Assembly: GCF_023264675.1 (NCBI RefSeq)
Contig: NZ_JAHFVG010000031.1
Location: 1-64,000, forward strand
Origin: Rhodococcus sp. (in: high G+C Gram-positive bacteria)
GTDB lineage: Bacteria > Actinomycetota > Actinomycetes > Mycobacteriales > Mycobacteriaceae
Direction: 5' to 3'
Length of the DNA stretch: 64,000 bases
Shown here: in pieces, positions 1 to 8,019 of the stretch
Layout of the letters: the number at the start of each line of letters is the position of its first letter
Position numbering within the stretch: position 1 is the first letter of the stretch
Made by a program: the position numbers and the translations under genes
The notes under the pieces: model-generated
What the model was told of the DNA's origin: nothing
Databases searched by the model: none
What the model saw: the letters and a program-made list of their open reading frames with translations, nothing else

Positions 1-68
1 CCGCCGACACCGACACCAGCTCGCCGACGGAGGTGAGCACCGATGAACTGATGCAACTACCCGCCTAA
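1..68 (+). CDS. 3' end of an unidentified gene (partial)
   Basis: Twenty-one codons run in frame from the left edge to a TAA at 66-68; the encoded tail is rich in Thr, Ser and Asp and ends in MQLPA. The gene would converge on the ATPase gene, whose stop lies 14 bp further on. There is too little to identify a family; the reading rests only on an open frame and a plausible gene arrangement. Confidence 0.3.
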   Translation, partial: ADTDTSSPTEVSTDELMQLPA

Positions 69-82
69 CCACCAACGAAGGA

Positions 83-1111
83 TCAAAAACGAGTTACACC
101 ACTACTTGGGGCTTGACCGCCGTTTGCAACACTTGCAACGCTTGCAACAGGGGCGTACTTGCCACGGCTGGGGCGTGCGATCCGTCCTGCGTCGTACAGT
201 CTCCCGAGGTACGTCCTGGAATCTTTGATCCCTAGCGCGATGTCCACCTGGGCTGGTGTGATGCCGTGTGGGTTCTTCTCTACGAGGTCGATGATCTCGG
301 CGGACTTGTCGCCTACGCCTTCGGTGTTCTGTCGGCTCACCGCAACCTGCGCGGCTTCTACGAGATCTTTTCCGTCGAGGTTCCATCGGCCGGAGTCTGA
401 TGTCATGGCGTATTCGTTCTCTGGGACGTCGCGTCCGGTGACTGCGAGGATGCCGCCGCTGGACTGTCGTGGCCGTGTCAGGATTAGCGTTGAGTCCGCT
501 GCTCCGGCGATACCTTGGGTTCCTGAGACGGATTCGAGGAAGTCGCCCATTGCACCCTTTTTCGTGTGGTGCACGAATACGAGTCCTGCGCCGGGGTGTT
601 CGTCGACCAGTCGCTTGTACTTGCCGATTACCCGGTAGTCGCGGGCGTAGGCGGATTCCCCTGTGGACTCGTTCGGCATGACCTTGCCGAGGGTGTCGAT
701 GATGATGAGTGGCGCGGCGTCGGTGTGTCGTTCCAGCCATTCGATGATGTGCGCTTCGATTTCAAGCGGGGTGCCTTTGATGGCCATTTCGAGCATCGCG
801 GGGATGGGTGCGCCTTCGAGGAGGTGTCGGGCGCGGGTTTGTAGTCGTCTGTGGCCGTCTTCGAGTGCGAGCAGTAGGACTGGGCGGGGGTCGCCTACAG
901 GTATGGATCCGAGTGCTCGTCCGCCTGCTGCAACTGCGAGTGCGATACCGAAGGTCAGCCAGGACTTACCAAGTTTCGGCGCGCCGGCGAGGATTGATAG
1001 ACCTTCGGGGATGACGCCGGGGACAACCCATTTCATTTCTGGGAAGGTTTGGGCGTCGAGCCATGTTCCGTTTACGACGGCGAGGCCGGTGGGGGTGTTC
1101 TCGTCATGCAT
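83..1111 (-). CDS. AAA family ATPase of mobile-element replication type (RepA/AAA_25-like)
   Basis: A 342-residue RecA-fold ATPase of the kind encoded in actinobacterial prophages and integrative elements, where it probably acts as a replicative helicase or helicase loader. Visible motifs are a Walker A loop, GAPKLGKS at residues 43-50, and a hydrophobic strand ending in Asp (PLIIIDTLGK, near 135-145) as Walker B, followed by an HHTKKG segment typical of this group. Residues about 267-320 look like a winged-helix domain. The last 15 residues contain a VASVASVAN repeat encoded by three 9-bp units. It is the last gene of a leftward operon that starts with an excisionase-type gene. The ATPase fold is clear; the role in replication is inferred from family and context. 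Confidence 0.8.
   Translation of the reverse strand: MHDENTPTGLAVVNGTWLDAQTFPEMKWVVPGVIPEGLSILAGAPKLGKSWLTFGIALAVAAGGRALGSIPVGDPRPVLLLALEDGHRRLQTRARHLLEGAPIPAMLEMAIKGTPLEIEAHIIEWLERHTDAAPLIIIDTLGKVMPNESTGESAYARDYRVIGKYKRLVDEHPGAGLVFVHHTKKGAMGDFLESVSGTQGIAGAADSTLILTRPRQSSGGILAVTGRDVPENEYAMTSDSGRWNLDGKDLVEAAQVAVSRQNTEGVGDKSAEIIDLVEKNPHGITPAQVDIALGIKDSRTYLGRLYDAGRIARPSRGKYAPVASVASVANGGQAPSSGVTRF
124..150. repeat. Three 9-bp direct repeats inside the ATPase gene
   Basis: TTGCAAC occurs at 124-130, 133-139 and 142-148, an exact 9-bp period. The units lie within the ATPase reading frame and encode the VAS-VAS-VAN tail, so this is probably slippage within the coding sequence and not a regulatory site. 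Confidence 0.6.
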
Positions 1112-1130
1112 GAGTGAGATGTGGCTTTCG

Positions 1131-1454
1131 TTAGGCGACGTGGGGGAGTGCTGATGGGGTGGTGATCCACCCCTGTTTGCGGGCGATGATGAGTGCGAGG
1201 GCAGGATCGTGTTGATACAGCTCGCGGATGTCGTCGCGGTTCGGCCATAGGCCAGGATTGCCGGTCTGCCAGATGTTCAGGCGGGCTCGACGGCTGATCG
1301 TTTTCCACGCAGGTTCGAAGGGGTCTGTCTTCCCCTCGCCTGGAACGTCACGTGGGGAGTGATCGATCGGAATGTAGCTGGGGTGACGCCTGGACGCGAT
1401 GAAAGCAATAGCGCCGGGAATGAACTCTCTGTAGAAGGGGTCGTCGCCCTTCAC
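1131..1454 (-). CDS. Hypothetical protein of the mobile element
   Basis: A 107-residue soluble protein of unknown function. It starts by overlapping the stop of the upstream gene (ATGA at 1451-1454) and ends 19 bp before the ATPase gene, so it is translated in the same leftward operon. No catalytic motif, membrane segment or cysteine cluster is visible. Its position between an excisionase-type gene and a replication ATPase suggests an accessory replication or element-specific role, which is inference only. Confidence 0.6.
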   Translation of the reverse strand: MKGDDPFYREFIPGAIAFIASRRHPSYIPIDHSPRDVPGEGKTDPFEPAWKTISRRARLNIWQTGNPGLWPNRDDIRELYQHDPALALIIARKQGWITTPSALPHVA

Positions 1455-1672
1455 CGGAGATAATTTGCATCGCGGGCGGGCAAGCGCTTACGCACTCCGA
1501 AGCCGTCGAGAATGAAATTGATATCGGCTTCGTCGAAATCATCGTTGTGGCGTGGGCAGCCATTCCGGCATGTGCAGTCGAGGCCATGCAATCTGCGCTC
1601 GCGGTCAACTGGTCTCGGTAACCGTTGCGGATTGTGCGAGGCGTGTAAGCTGGGGGTAGAAACGTTAGACAA
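1451..1672 (-). CDS. Small Cys/His-containing hypothetical protein of the mobile element
   Basis: A 73-residue protein with a compact cysteine/histidine cluster (HGLDCTCRNGCPRH, residues about 29-42) that could bind a metal ion. It is the second gene after the excisionase-type gene and overlaps the next gene by four bases. Small proteins of this look are common in actinobacterial prophage-like elements, but the family is not recognised. Zinc binding is a guess from Cys/His spacing. Confidence 0.55.
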   Translation of the reverse strand: MSNVSTPSLHASHNPQRLPRPVDRERRLHGLDCTCRNGCPRHNDDFDEADINFILDGFGVRKRLPARDANYLR

Positions 1673-1764
1673 GGGTGTATCTCCTGTTCATTCTGTTTCT
1701 GTCGAAGGTTGAGGCTCGGCTAGCAATATGGGATGGCAGTCCCGCTAGCTGGGCCTTTGCTTTG

Positions 1765-1983
1765 TTAAGCGCTGGCACGGATGAGTTGTGGCGTATCGAG
1801 TTCATCTGCCAGCCTGCGAACATCTTTGAGGTTGAGTACGACTTTCCTGCCTCCAATCCTGTAGGCGGGAAGTTGGCCATTCCTGACGTAAGTCTCCAAG
1901 GTTCTGACCGTTCGGCCGATATGCTCGGCGGCTTGTTTCTTGGAAATCCAGGTCGGGTTCTCGGTGATCATCTCGGTTTTCAC
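1765..1983 (-). CDS. Excisionase-family helix-turn-helix DNA-binding protein
   Basis: A 72-residue MerR/excisionase-type protein. After a short N-terminus the sequence TWISKKQAAEHIGRTVRTLE gives the first helices of a winged HTH, followed by the typical YVRNGQLPAYRIGGRKV stretch in which the wing and recognition surface lie. Such proteins direct excision or control early transcription in integrative elements. It is the first gene of the leftward operon ending with the ATPase, and the 10-bp iterons at 2071-2130 lie immediately upstream, so it may bind them. No integrase is in the window; it would be expected to the left. Confidence 0.8.
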   Translation of the reverse strand: MKTEMITENPTWISKKQAAEHIGRTVRTLETYVRNGQLPAYRIGGRKVVLNLKDVRRLADELDTPQLIRASA

Positions 1984-2070
1984 TCCGTTTCGTATTGCTG
2001 CGTGTCACTTCGTAGAACGATATGCCTTGCCAGTTACACGACGCATATTCGGTTTTGGTGCGTCTGTGCG

Positions 2071-2130
2071 CTCTGGTGCGGGCTGGTGCGGGCTGGTGCG
2101 CTTCCGTTCGCTCTGGTGCGTACTCCTGCG
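2071..2130. repeat. Six tandem 10-bp iteron-like repeats
   Basis: The 60 bp divide into six decamers in register: CTCTGGTGCG, GGCTGGTGCG, GGCTGGTGCG, CTTCCGTTCG, CTCTGGTGCG, TACTCCTGCG. Four carry the core CTGGTGCG; a seventh related unit (TTTTGGTGCG) lies at 2053-2062. A 10-bp period puts every unit on the same face of the helix. The array sits about 90 bp upstream of the excisionase-type gene, which fits a Xis or repressor binding region or an element origin. Function is inferred. Confidence 0.6.
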
Positions 2131-2190
2131 TCTTAAGGTGACCAAAGCATCGTGATCGGATCGTGACAATCGAAGGGATCGCGACAGCAG

Positions 2191-2226
2191 AAAACCCAGG
2201 CGGCCGAAAATGGTCACCTGGGTTTT
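2191..2226 (-). terminator. Intrinsic terminator, perfect 10-bp stem
   Basis: AAAACCCAGG at 2191-2200 pairs perfectly with CCTGGGTTTT at 2217-2226. The stem ends in T-runs on both strands. It lies 14 bp downstream of the small leftward gene ending at 2241 and separates it from the mobile-element operon. Confidence 0.75.
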
Positions 2227-2240
2227 GTATAGCGAGTAGA

Positions 2241-2447
2241 TCAGACGATCTTGCGAAGCTTCTTTACGTGCTCAAGATCGAGTGAATCAGTCAAATCGAA
2301 CCACTCGATCACCTCGTTGTCGGCTGCACTGCACAGGACGAGTCGAGAGTCCGAGCGACTGTCCACGATGAACACGTCACCGAGATAACTGACTCGATCC
2401 CAAACACTGAGGTCGCCGGCAGGGGTGGTCGTATTGATCGCGCTCAT
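2241..2447 (-). CDS. Small hypothetical protein
   Basis: A 68-residue protein of unknown function, probably a compact beta-rich fold (alternating hydrophobics in DLSVWDRVSYLGDVFIVDS). The ATG at 2447 is chosen because a GAGG lies 5-6 bp upstream; a GTG at 2465 is possible in the same frame but has a poorer ribosome binding site. It is followed by a strong terminator. It sits between the mobile element and a truncated oxygenase, so it may belong to the element edge. Confidence 0.55.
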   Translation of the reverse strand: MSAINTTTPAGDLSVWDRVSYLGDVFIVDSRSDSRLVLCSAADNEVIEWFDLTDSLDLEHVKKLRKIV

Positions 2448-2477
2448 TTCGAACCTCAATTTCACTGGTGGGCTTCA

Positions 2478-2966
2478 AGTGGTTACATCGAAACACACAA
2501 GGACTCGGGAGTCCTGACTTTGCTCCTGCTCGAGCCGGATTCGACGGGGCTTCAGGTCGAGTTGGCTCCCGGTGAGTGGATCGATGTTCCCCCCGTTGAG
2601 GGCGCGTTCATCGTCAACATCGGGGAACTGCTCGAGGTCGCCACGCAGGGCTATCTTCGCGCGACACGGCATCGAGTGCTCGCTCCGACTCCCGGCTCGG
2701 ACCGAGTGTCGATTCCGTTCTTTCTCAGCCCGGCACTCGACGCCGTCATCCCGATCGTCGCCCTCCCGGCCGAACCGGCCTCTCGCTCTCGGGGTGTAGA
2801 GGCAGACCCGGACAACCCGATCTTCGCGACGTACGGGGAGAACGCGTGGAAATCTCGCACGCGCGCTCACCCCGATGTCGCCGAGATTCACCACGGAATT
2901 GTGCCCAACGGCAGAGAACGGCTGCTTACTGATCCCGGTCCTGGAGCTTCTCCCGTCCGCCGCTGA
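2478..2966 (+). pseudogene. 3' fragment of an isopenicillin N synthase-like 2OG-Fe(II) oxygenase
   Basis: The frame encodes the C-terminal half of a 2-oxoglutarate/iron oxygenase. The metal-binding HxD (ETHKDSGVLTLL), the distal His (ATRHRV) and the 2-oxoglutarate Arg motif (DRVSIPFF) are all present, followed by a C-terminal segment typical of the family. Recognisable homology begins abruptly near 2480; upstream the frame continues (about 2430-2477) without any family resemblance and reaches the oppositely oriented small gene. About 170 N-terminal residues are missing and no good start codon is present (only TTG at 2520). It is read as a decayed gene truncated at a recombination point next to the mobile element. 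Its end overlaps the convergent DUF2786 gene. Confidence 0.75.
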
Positions 2967-4182
2967 GGTCCGCGTGCTCGGCCGCCTTCCGGCCCTGGAG
3001 CACTCCGTTTCGGTCTTTGACGGTGATCTTGATCGAGCGCAGATCGGGGAACAGCTCGTCGAATGCCGTGGATACCGCGTGGTCTCGTGCGGCGAGGATC
3101 GGCACCAACGATGAGCCGTATTGCTGACCTGCGTCGCGATCCGCGCGTGCGCGAGCCTCGGCCAAGCGCTCCTTGATCCGCCAGGCATAGCCTAGGAGGA
3201 AAGCTCGGCGGAACCCTCGGGACCGCGTCGCGGAGTCCTTGCCGGCGGTGTCGAGAGCGCGCGCGGACTGAACGAGCAGCGAGGTGTACAGCAGCTCGCA
3301 CAGATCGAGATCGACGGGCATTCCGGTAATCCCGATCAGGCCGTGTTTGGTGTGACAGACGGTTCTCGCGCCGTTCGTGGCGGCGACACTCGACATCAAC
3401 TGCATCTTCGCGTCGGTGTAAGGGTTGTCGACCAGTATTCGTCTCGTCACCACCGAGGCGCCGAGTCCGGTGCTCGCGGTGGAAGCCAGAACCGCCGAGT
3501 CGATCGCGTACCGTGTCATCAGTTCCTGCGCTTTCGCGGAGAACGTCTCGGCTTCCTCGGTGAACGTGGATGATTCGGCTTTCGCCAGGAGCGCGCGAAT
3601 CTTGTTCAGCACCTTGGTGTCCGACTGATACGGCGACGACGAGTAAGCCCCCGCTGCCCACCGTGACGGAGGAGGTGTGATCGCAGTGATGGATCCCAGA
3701 TACCGAAAACCGGCCAGTAGTCGAAACAGTGACGTCCAGAACGCCCGCGCATCGATTCTCGACGAGCGGCGATAGTGGGCCAGGTCCGTGCTCGGATCGA
3801 CGGCGAGATCGACCAGTTGGTCACGCCATTCCGGGGGAGCGGTGGACAGCGCCCGAGTGCGCCTGGAATGAGAACCCAACAGGGACTTGATCATCGAGAT
3901 GTCGGGTTGATCGATCTTGCGTCTGATCACGTGGATCAACTCGGCGGGCTGCCAGCCGCGTTCGAACGTACCGGTGACGACGTCATCGGCGAAGGCCACG
4001 TAGGTCCCGCCCACGCCCGTCGGCGACCGTGACTCCAGCTGGATCAAGTGTTCCACGAACCGGTCCAACGCGCCCTTCGACGTGTACGGGTCGGCTGCCA
4101 ACGCGATGCCCGATGCCATGAGCGCATCTGTATCGACGCTCGCGGTGATGATGATGCTGCTGTTCCGCGCTTGTACTTTCAT
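2926..4182 (-). CDS. DUF2786 domain-containing protein
   Basis: A 418-residue soluble protein. The segment KVLNKIRALLAKAESSTFTE is the signature of the DUF2786 N-terminal helix-hairpin, seen in many actinobacterial and phage-borne proteins of unknown function; the region after it contains conserved helices rich in Arg and Ala. The start at 4182 is preceded by GAGGGAC at 7-10 bp; an ATG ten codons upstream (4212) is less well supplied. The gene is divergent from the aldo/keto reductase and converges on the oxygenase fragment. A DNA- or element-related role is possible but not shown. Confidence 0.75.
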   Translation of the reverse strand: MKVQARNSSIIITASVDTDALMASGIALAADPYTSKGALDRFVEHLIQLESRSPTGVGGTYVAFADDVVTGTFERGWQPAELIHVIRRKIDQPDISMIKSLLGSHSRRTRALSTAPPEWRDQLVDLAVDPSTDLAHYRRSSRIDARAFWTSLFRLLAGFRYLGSITAITPPPSRWAAGAYSSSPYQSDTKVLNKIRALLAKAESSTFTEEAETFSAKAQELMTRYAIDSAVLASTASTGLGASVVTRRILVDNPYTDAKMQLMSSVAATNGARTVCHTKHGLIGITGMPVDLDLCELLYTSLLVQSARALDTAGKDSATRSRGFRRAFLLGYAWRIKERLAEARARADRDAGQQYGSSLVPILAARDHAVSTAFDELFPDLRSIKITVKDRNGVLQGRKAAEHADLSGGREKLQDRDQ

Positions 4183-4207
4183 GATGTCCCTCGTCGAGTT
4201 CGTAAGC

Positions 4208-4235
4208 GACATCGAAGTGAGGGGTCCTCGATGTC
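4208..4235. promoter_or_regulatory. Inverted repeat in the leader of the DUF2786 gene
   Basis: GACATCGA (4208-4215) and TCGATGTC (4228-4235) are perfect 8-bp complements separated by 12 bp, in the 150-bp divergent region between the DUF2786 and aldo/keto reductase genes. It could be an operator or an mRNA leader hairpin. Confidence 0.35.
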
Positions 4236-4332
4236 GGTGGTGAATAAATATGTACCAGCTGGGACCGACAAGTTTCGGTGTAGAACCGACGCTTCCGGGT
4301 AACCGAGTCTTCGTACTCGATATCGAACGGAG

Positions 4333-5193
4333 ATGACGACACTCGTGAGCGTTGTACCTACCATTACTTTGAACAACGGCCGGACGATTCCGCAACTGGG
4401 GTTCGGTGTGTTCCAGATCGAACCGGACAAGACGGCCGATGCGGTGAAGACCGCGCTCGACATCGGATACCGCCACATCGACACCGCCGAGATGTACGGA
4501 AACGAGAAACAGGTCGGCGAAGGCATCCGAAATTCTGGTGTCGATCGCGACGAGGTTTTCGTGACGAGCAAGCTGAACAACGGATTTCACGAACCGGACG
4601 CGGCGCGCAAGGCATTCGAGGAAACTCTTCGGGATCTGGGAACGGACTACGTCGATCTGTTCCTGATCCATTGGCCTCTTCCCACCCGTTACGACGGCGA
4701 CTTCGTCTCCACGTGGAAGACGCTGGAGGAGTTCGCCCGTGACGGGAGGGCGCGAAGCATCGGGGTGTCCAATTTTCAGCCGGCGCATCTCGAACGGCTG
4801 GCTGCTGAAACGGACACCGTTCCCGCGGTCAACCAGATCGAGGTTCATCCCTACCTGGTCAATGAGAAGGCACGCGCCGCCAGCCTGAACAATGCGATCG
4901 CGGTCGAGGCGTGGTCACCGATCGCTCAGGGCAAAGTTCTCGACGATCCGACGATCGAGAAAATTGCATCGGCGGTGGGTAAGTCCACCGCGCAGGTGGT
5001 TCTGCGTTGGCACATCCAGCGCGGTGACATCATCTTCCCGAAGTCGGTGACGCCTGATCGTGTGAAGGCCAACTTCGATATCTTCGATTTCGAACTCAGT
5101 GCCGAGGACGTCGACTCGATCAACGCGCTCGACCGCGGCGAAGAGGGTCGAACCGGTCCGAACCCGGACACGTTCGACATGATTCCCGACTGA
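4333..5193 (+). CDS. Aldo/keto reductase, 2,5-diketo-D-gluconate reductase-like (AKR5 type)
   Basis: A 286-residue NADPH-dependent carbonyl reductase with the (alpha/beta)8 fold. The catalytic tetrad is visible at Asp50, Tyr55, Lys80 and His113 (RHIDTAEMYG, VTSKLNNG, FLIHWPLP). The C-terminal FPKSVTPDRVKANFDIFDF stretch is the 2'-phosphate (NADPH) binding segment of the family. The family reduces aldehydes, ketones and sugar ketoacids; the substrate here is unknown. The ATG at 4333 follows CGGAG; an in-frame GTG four codons later is an alternative. The gene is monocistronic and ends at a strong bidirectional terminator. Confidence 0.85.
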   Translation: MTTLVSVVPTITLNNGRTIPQLGFGVFQIEPDKTADAVKTALDIGYRHIDTAEMYGNEKQVGEGIRNSGVDRDEVFVTSKLNNGFHEPDAARKAFEETLRDLGTDYVDLFLIHWPLPTRYDGDFVSTWKTLEEFARDGRARSIGVSNFQPAHLERLAAETDTVPAVNQIEVHPYLVNEKARAASLNNAIAVEAWSPIAQGKVLDDPTIEKIASAVGKSTAQVVLRWHIQRGDIIFPKSVTPDRVKANFDIFDFELSAEDVDSINALDRGEEGRTGPNPDTFDMIPD

Positions 5194-5205
5194 CAGAAAG
5201 TAGGT

Positions 5206-5238
5206 CCGGTTGGGCGCTTCTCCCTGGCGCCCAACCGA
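5206..5238. terminator. Bidirectional terminator between convergent genes
   Basis: GGTTGGGCGC (5208-5217) pairs perfectly with GCGCCCAACC (5227-5236) around a 9-nt loop, between the stop of the aldo/keto reductase (5193) and the stop of fprB (5248). Confidence 0.8.
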
Positions 5239-5247
5239 CCGGTTTGC

Positions 5248-6798
5248 CTAGACCCGGCGCAGGCGCCACGGGCGGCGTCGATCGGACGCACGCTGTACGT
5301 CGGGCAGCAGTCCCTTGTTGAAGTCCGCGACGAGGTTGAGCACTGTGCCCTGCGCACAGGATTTGTTCGTTCCGATGTATCCCGATGGACCGCGCTTGAT
5401 CCAGCCGGTGACGTAGGTTCCGCGGACCACGTCTCCTCCTGGGGAATCCAACACTCGGCCATCGTCATTCGGAATGATGCCTCGGAGTTCGTCGAACGGG
5501 ACGCCGGGTAACGCAACACCACGGTAGCCGATCGAGGTGAGTACCAGCCCGGTGTCGACGGTCTCGACCTCTCCGGTGGCAATGCTGAGCACCGATCCAT
5601 CGGTGGCCGTGTCGAGCGTCATGCGGTCGAATTCAACGCCGGACACCGCAGTATCGCCGAGAATCCGAGTAGGCGAAAGCAAGTAGCGCAACACGATTCG
5701 CTTGTGGCCGGTGCCCGACGCGTCGTCGACGCGTCGTAGCAACTGAAGCTTCTGCGCCACGGCGTGTGGCAGGTCGTTCGTCTCGGCGAGCGTGATCGTC
5801 GTTTCGTCGAGCATGATCTCGTCCCGGTGAATCGAGACGTCCACACCCGGGGTAGCGAGCAGTCCAGCAAACTCCGGCACCGTGAACGCCGACTGTGCGA
5901 CGCCGCGACGACCGACGACGAGAACTTCTTCGATATTGGACTCGCGCAAGGCCTTCAGCGCATGCGGCGGCACGTTGGTGCCGACGAGCCGGTCGGGATC
6001 GATGGTCAATATTCGTGCAACGTCGAGGGCGACGTTGCCGTTCCCGATGATCACCGCGCGTTTCTGCGACAGATCGAAGCGCCGATGCGCGTGGTCGGGA
6101 TGGCCGTTGTACCAGGCAACGAAATCGGTCGCCGACGAGCGGCCCGGTAGATCGGCACCGGGAATCGTCAGTTCGCGATCGCGCGATGCGCCGACCGCGT
6201 AGATGACGGCATGGTGGTCTTCGAGAAGCTGATCGTGGCTGATGTCTTTGCCGACCTCGACGCCCAGATGAAACTGGAAGCCCGGTTGAGCCGAAATCTG
6301 ATCGAACAGACGAGAGACCTGGCGAGTCTTCTCGTGATCGGGAGCCACGCCGAGGCGCGCCAAGCCATGAGGCTGGGGGAGTCGATCGTAGACGTCGACC
6401 ACGACGCCGGGCTGAGTGAGGAGTTCGTCGGCCGCGTACATTGCGGACGGCCCGGAGCCGACGACGGCAACGCGGAGGGGCTGACGCTCCTTGGTGACGG
6501 TGGCCGCCGGTGTAACCGGTGCGAGGAGAGGCCTTTTCGGGCGTTCCTGCTTGTAGAAGTCCGCATTGATCGTCAGGAAAGGCAGCTGTGCCTCCGTCAG
6601 CTTCGACTGCGGCACGATTGCATCGACCGGGCAGGCTGACACGCACGCGCCGCAATCGACGCACGACGCGGGGTCGATGTGCAGCATTTCTGCCGTCAGG
6701 AAGTCCGGCTCGTCCGGAGTCGGATGAATGCAATTCACCGGACATGCGTACACGCACGATGCGTCGCTGCAACATGATTGGGTGACAACGTGGGGCAT
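5248..6798 (-). CDS. fprB: Ferredoxin/ferredoxin-NADP+ reductase fusion (FprB type)
   Basis: A 516-residue protein joining an N-terminal bacterial ferredoxin to an adrenodoxin-reductase-type FAD enzyme, as in Mycobacterium tuberculosis FprB. Residues 1-75 carry two cysteine sets (CCSDASCVYACPVNC and CVDCGACVSACPVD) for two iron-sulphur clusters. FAD binding follows at VAVVGSGPSAMYAADEL, the NADPH site at AVIIGNGNVALDVARIL, and the C-terminal GWIKRGPSGYIGTNK is typical. It moves electrons between NADPH and ferredoxin-dependent oxygenases. The ATG at 6798 follows AGGAAT. It lies 61 bp downstream of the diiron oxygenase gene on the same strand and is likely its electron supplier, an inference from conserved neighbourhood. 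Confidence 0.88.
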   Translation of the reverse strand: MPHVVTQSCCSDASCVYACPVNCIHPTPDEPDFLTAEMLHIDPASCVDCGACVSACPVDAIVPQSKLTEAQLPFLTINADFYKQERPKRPLLAPVTPAATVTKERQPLRVAVVGSGPSAMYAADELLTQPGVVVDVYDRLPQPHGLARLGVAPDHEKTRQVSRLFDQISAQPGFQFHLGVEVGKDISHDQLLEDHHAVIYAVGASRDRELTIPGADLPGRSSATDFVAWYNGHPDHAHRRFDLSQKRAVIIGNGNVALDVARILTIDPDRLVGTNVPPHALKALRESNIEEVLVVGRRGVAQSAFTVPEFAGLLATPGVDVSIHRDEIMLDETTITLAETNDLPHAVAQKLQLLRRVDDASGTGHKRIVLRYLLSPTRILGDTAVSGVEFDRMTLDTATDGSVLSIATGEVETVDTGLVLTSIGYRGVALPGVPFDELRGIIPNDDGRVLDSPGGDVVRGTYVTGWIKRGPSGYIGTNKSCAQGTVLNLVADFNKGLLPDVQRASDRRRPWRLRRV

Positions 6799-6859
6799 GA
6801 CGATTCCTGACGGCAGGCGCTGCTGTGGGGCTAACTGGCGCTGTGGGTGAAAGCGAGGG

Positions 6860-7876
6860 TCACGCTGCGAACTGGCTGGAGCTACGGTCCGGCTCGCTGC
6901 GGAAGCGCGAAGCCTTGCCGTCGATTCCGCATGCCTTCCAGACGAGCTTGGCGGCACGGTTCATCATGCCGGTATCGGTGGCGAGCATGCGCACGTCGCC
7001 GAAGTAGTCCTGCAGCACATGCTGCGCTTCCTTGCTTTCCCAGAACAGGTCCTTCTTGACCGACTTCGGGATGTCGAACTTCTGCCAGAACTTCTTCGGC
7101 GGGATGACGATGGTGTCACACAGTACGCGCATCACAATGGGGAACATCAGCGAAAGGAAGAAGCGTCCGACCTTGGACATCTTGGGGACACGACGCCGCA
7201 ACAGCTGATGTGCGAACGAGATGTGGCGAGCTTCCTCGGCAACGTGAATAGCCATGACACCCTGCATGATCGGGTGGATTTCTTCACCGGAGCGCAGCAC
7301 GCCCTTCTGAATGTGATCGATGGGCTCCTCGCCGGCGAGGACACCGACGAAGAACAGCTCAGGGGCGATCGAGGCGAACAGCGGAAGGATCGGCGAAACC
7401 AACTTCATCCAACGGCTCATGCCCGGGGCGTCGGCGCCGACGCGGTTGACCATCTCCTGGAACATCAGGGTGTGATTGCACTCTTCCACCGACTCGTGAG
7501 TGCAGTAGCGAGCCTCGGGATCGCCGTTCTCCAGCGAGAACACGTACTGCATCATGCCGCGGATGAGGATGTTTTCGAACTGCAGTCCGACCTTCGCGAC
7601 ATTGGCCTGACGCCACATGCCGATCTCGATCTGCTTGTCCTCGGGCAGCGCCTGGTACCAGGCATGGCCACCGATGGGATCGGTCTTCGTCGGGAGGATC
7701 CACCGACGGTCGTTGTCGATGACCTCGAACTCGGGGGAGTCCCAGTCGATGTCCACGTAGGGATCGAAATGCTTGTGCACCGAGCCCTCGGACAGCAATC
7801 GGAGAGTTTCGTTGTACTGCGCGGTCTCGGCGTCGATGTCGCTCGATCGCGTCTGGCCTTCTGACATCAGTGTCAT
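6860..7876 (-). CDS. AurF-like diiron oxygenase (Rv0885-like)
   Basis: A 338-residue helical protein of the family that includes the p-aminobenzoate N-oxygenase AurF. Two carboxylate/histidine iron-binding patterns are visible: HESVEECNHTLMFQEMV and IHVAEEARHISFAHQLL. AurF oxidises arylamines with O2; for the actinobacterial orthologue group next to fprB the substrate is, to my knowledge, not settled. The start at 7876 has AGGGAGA at a suitable distance. The gene is followed on the same strand by fprB, an arrangement shared with the mycobacterial Rv0885-Rv0886 region, and upstream lies a short palindrome that may control the pair. Confidence 0.82.
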   Translation of the reverse strand: MTLMSEGQTRSSDIDAETAQYNETLRLLSEGSVHKHFDPYVDIDWDSPEFEVIDNDRRWILPTKTDPIGGHAWYQALPEDKQIEIGMWRQANVAKVGLQFENILIRGMMQYVFSLENGDPEARYCTHESVEECNHTLMFQEMVNRVGADAPGMSRWMKLVSPILPLFASIAPELFFVGVLAGEEPIDHIQKGVLRSGEEIHPIMQGVMAIHVAEEARHISFAHQLLRRRVPKMSKVGRFFLSLMFPIVMRVLCDTIVIPPKKFWQKFDIPKSVKKDLFWESKEAQHVLQDYFGDVRMLATDTGMMNRAAKLVWKACGIDGKASRFRSEPDRSSSQFAA

Positions 7877-7946
7877 CGCTTCTCCCTACGTGGTGCGAAC
7901 ATAGATTTAATGTAACTCGAAGTACCACCCAAATGGAAGTGAAATC

Positions 7947-7960
7947 GTGAACCAGTTCAC
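7947..7960. promoter_or_regulatory. Palindrome upstream of the diiron oxygenase gene
   Basis: GTGAAC-CA-GTTCAC is a perfect 6+6 inverted repeat about 70 bp upstream of the start at 7876, within the promoter region. It has the size of a dimeric-repressor half-site pair. No regulator gene is adjacent. Confidence 0.35.
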
Positions 7961-8019
7961 GTCGGTTCGCTGACCAGCAAGTTCGTGTTGTGCGGCGGTT
8001 GCTCGGGTGCCCCGCATAC

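Noticed and set aside
2005-2217. 70-codon minus-strand frame across the iterons and terminator
   Set aside because: The translation follows the DNA repeat and runs through a terminator; no ribosome binding site.
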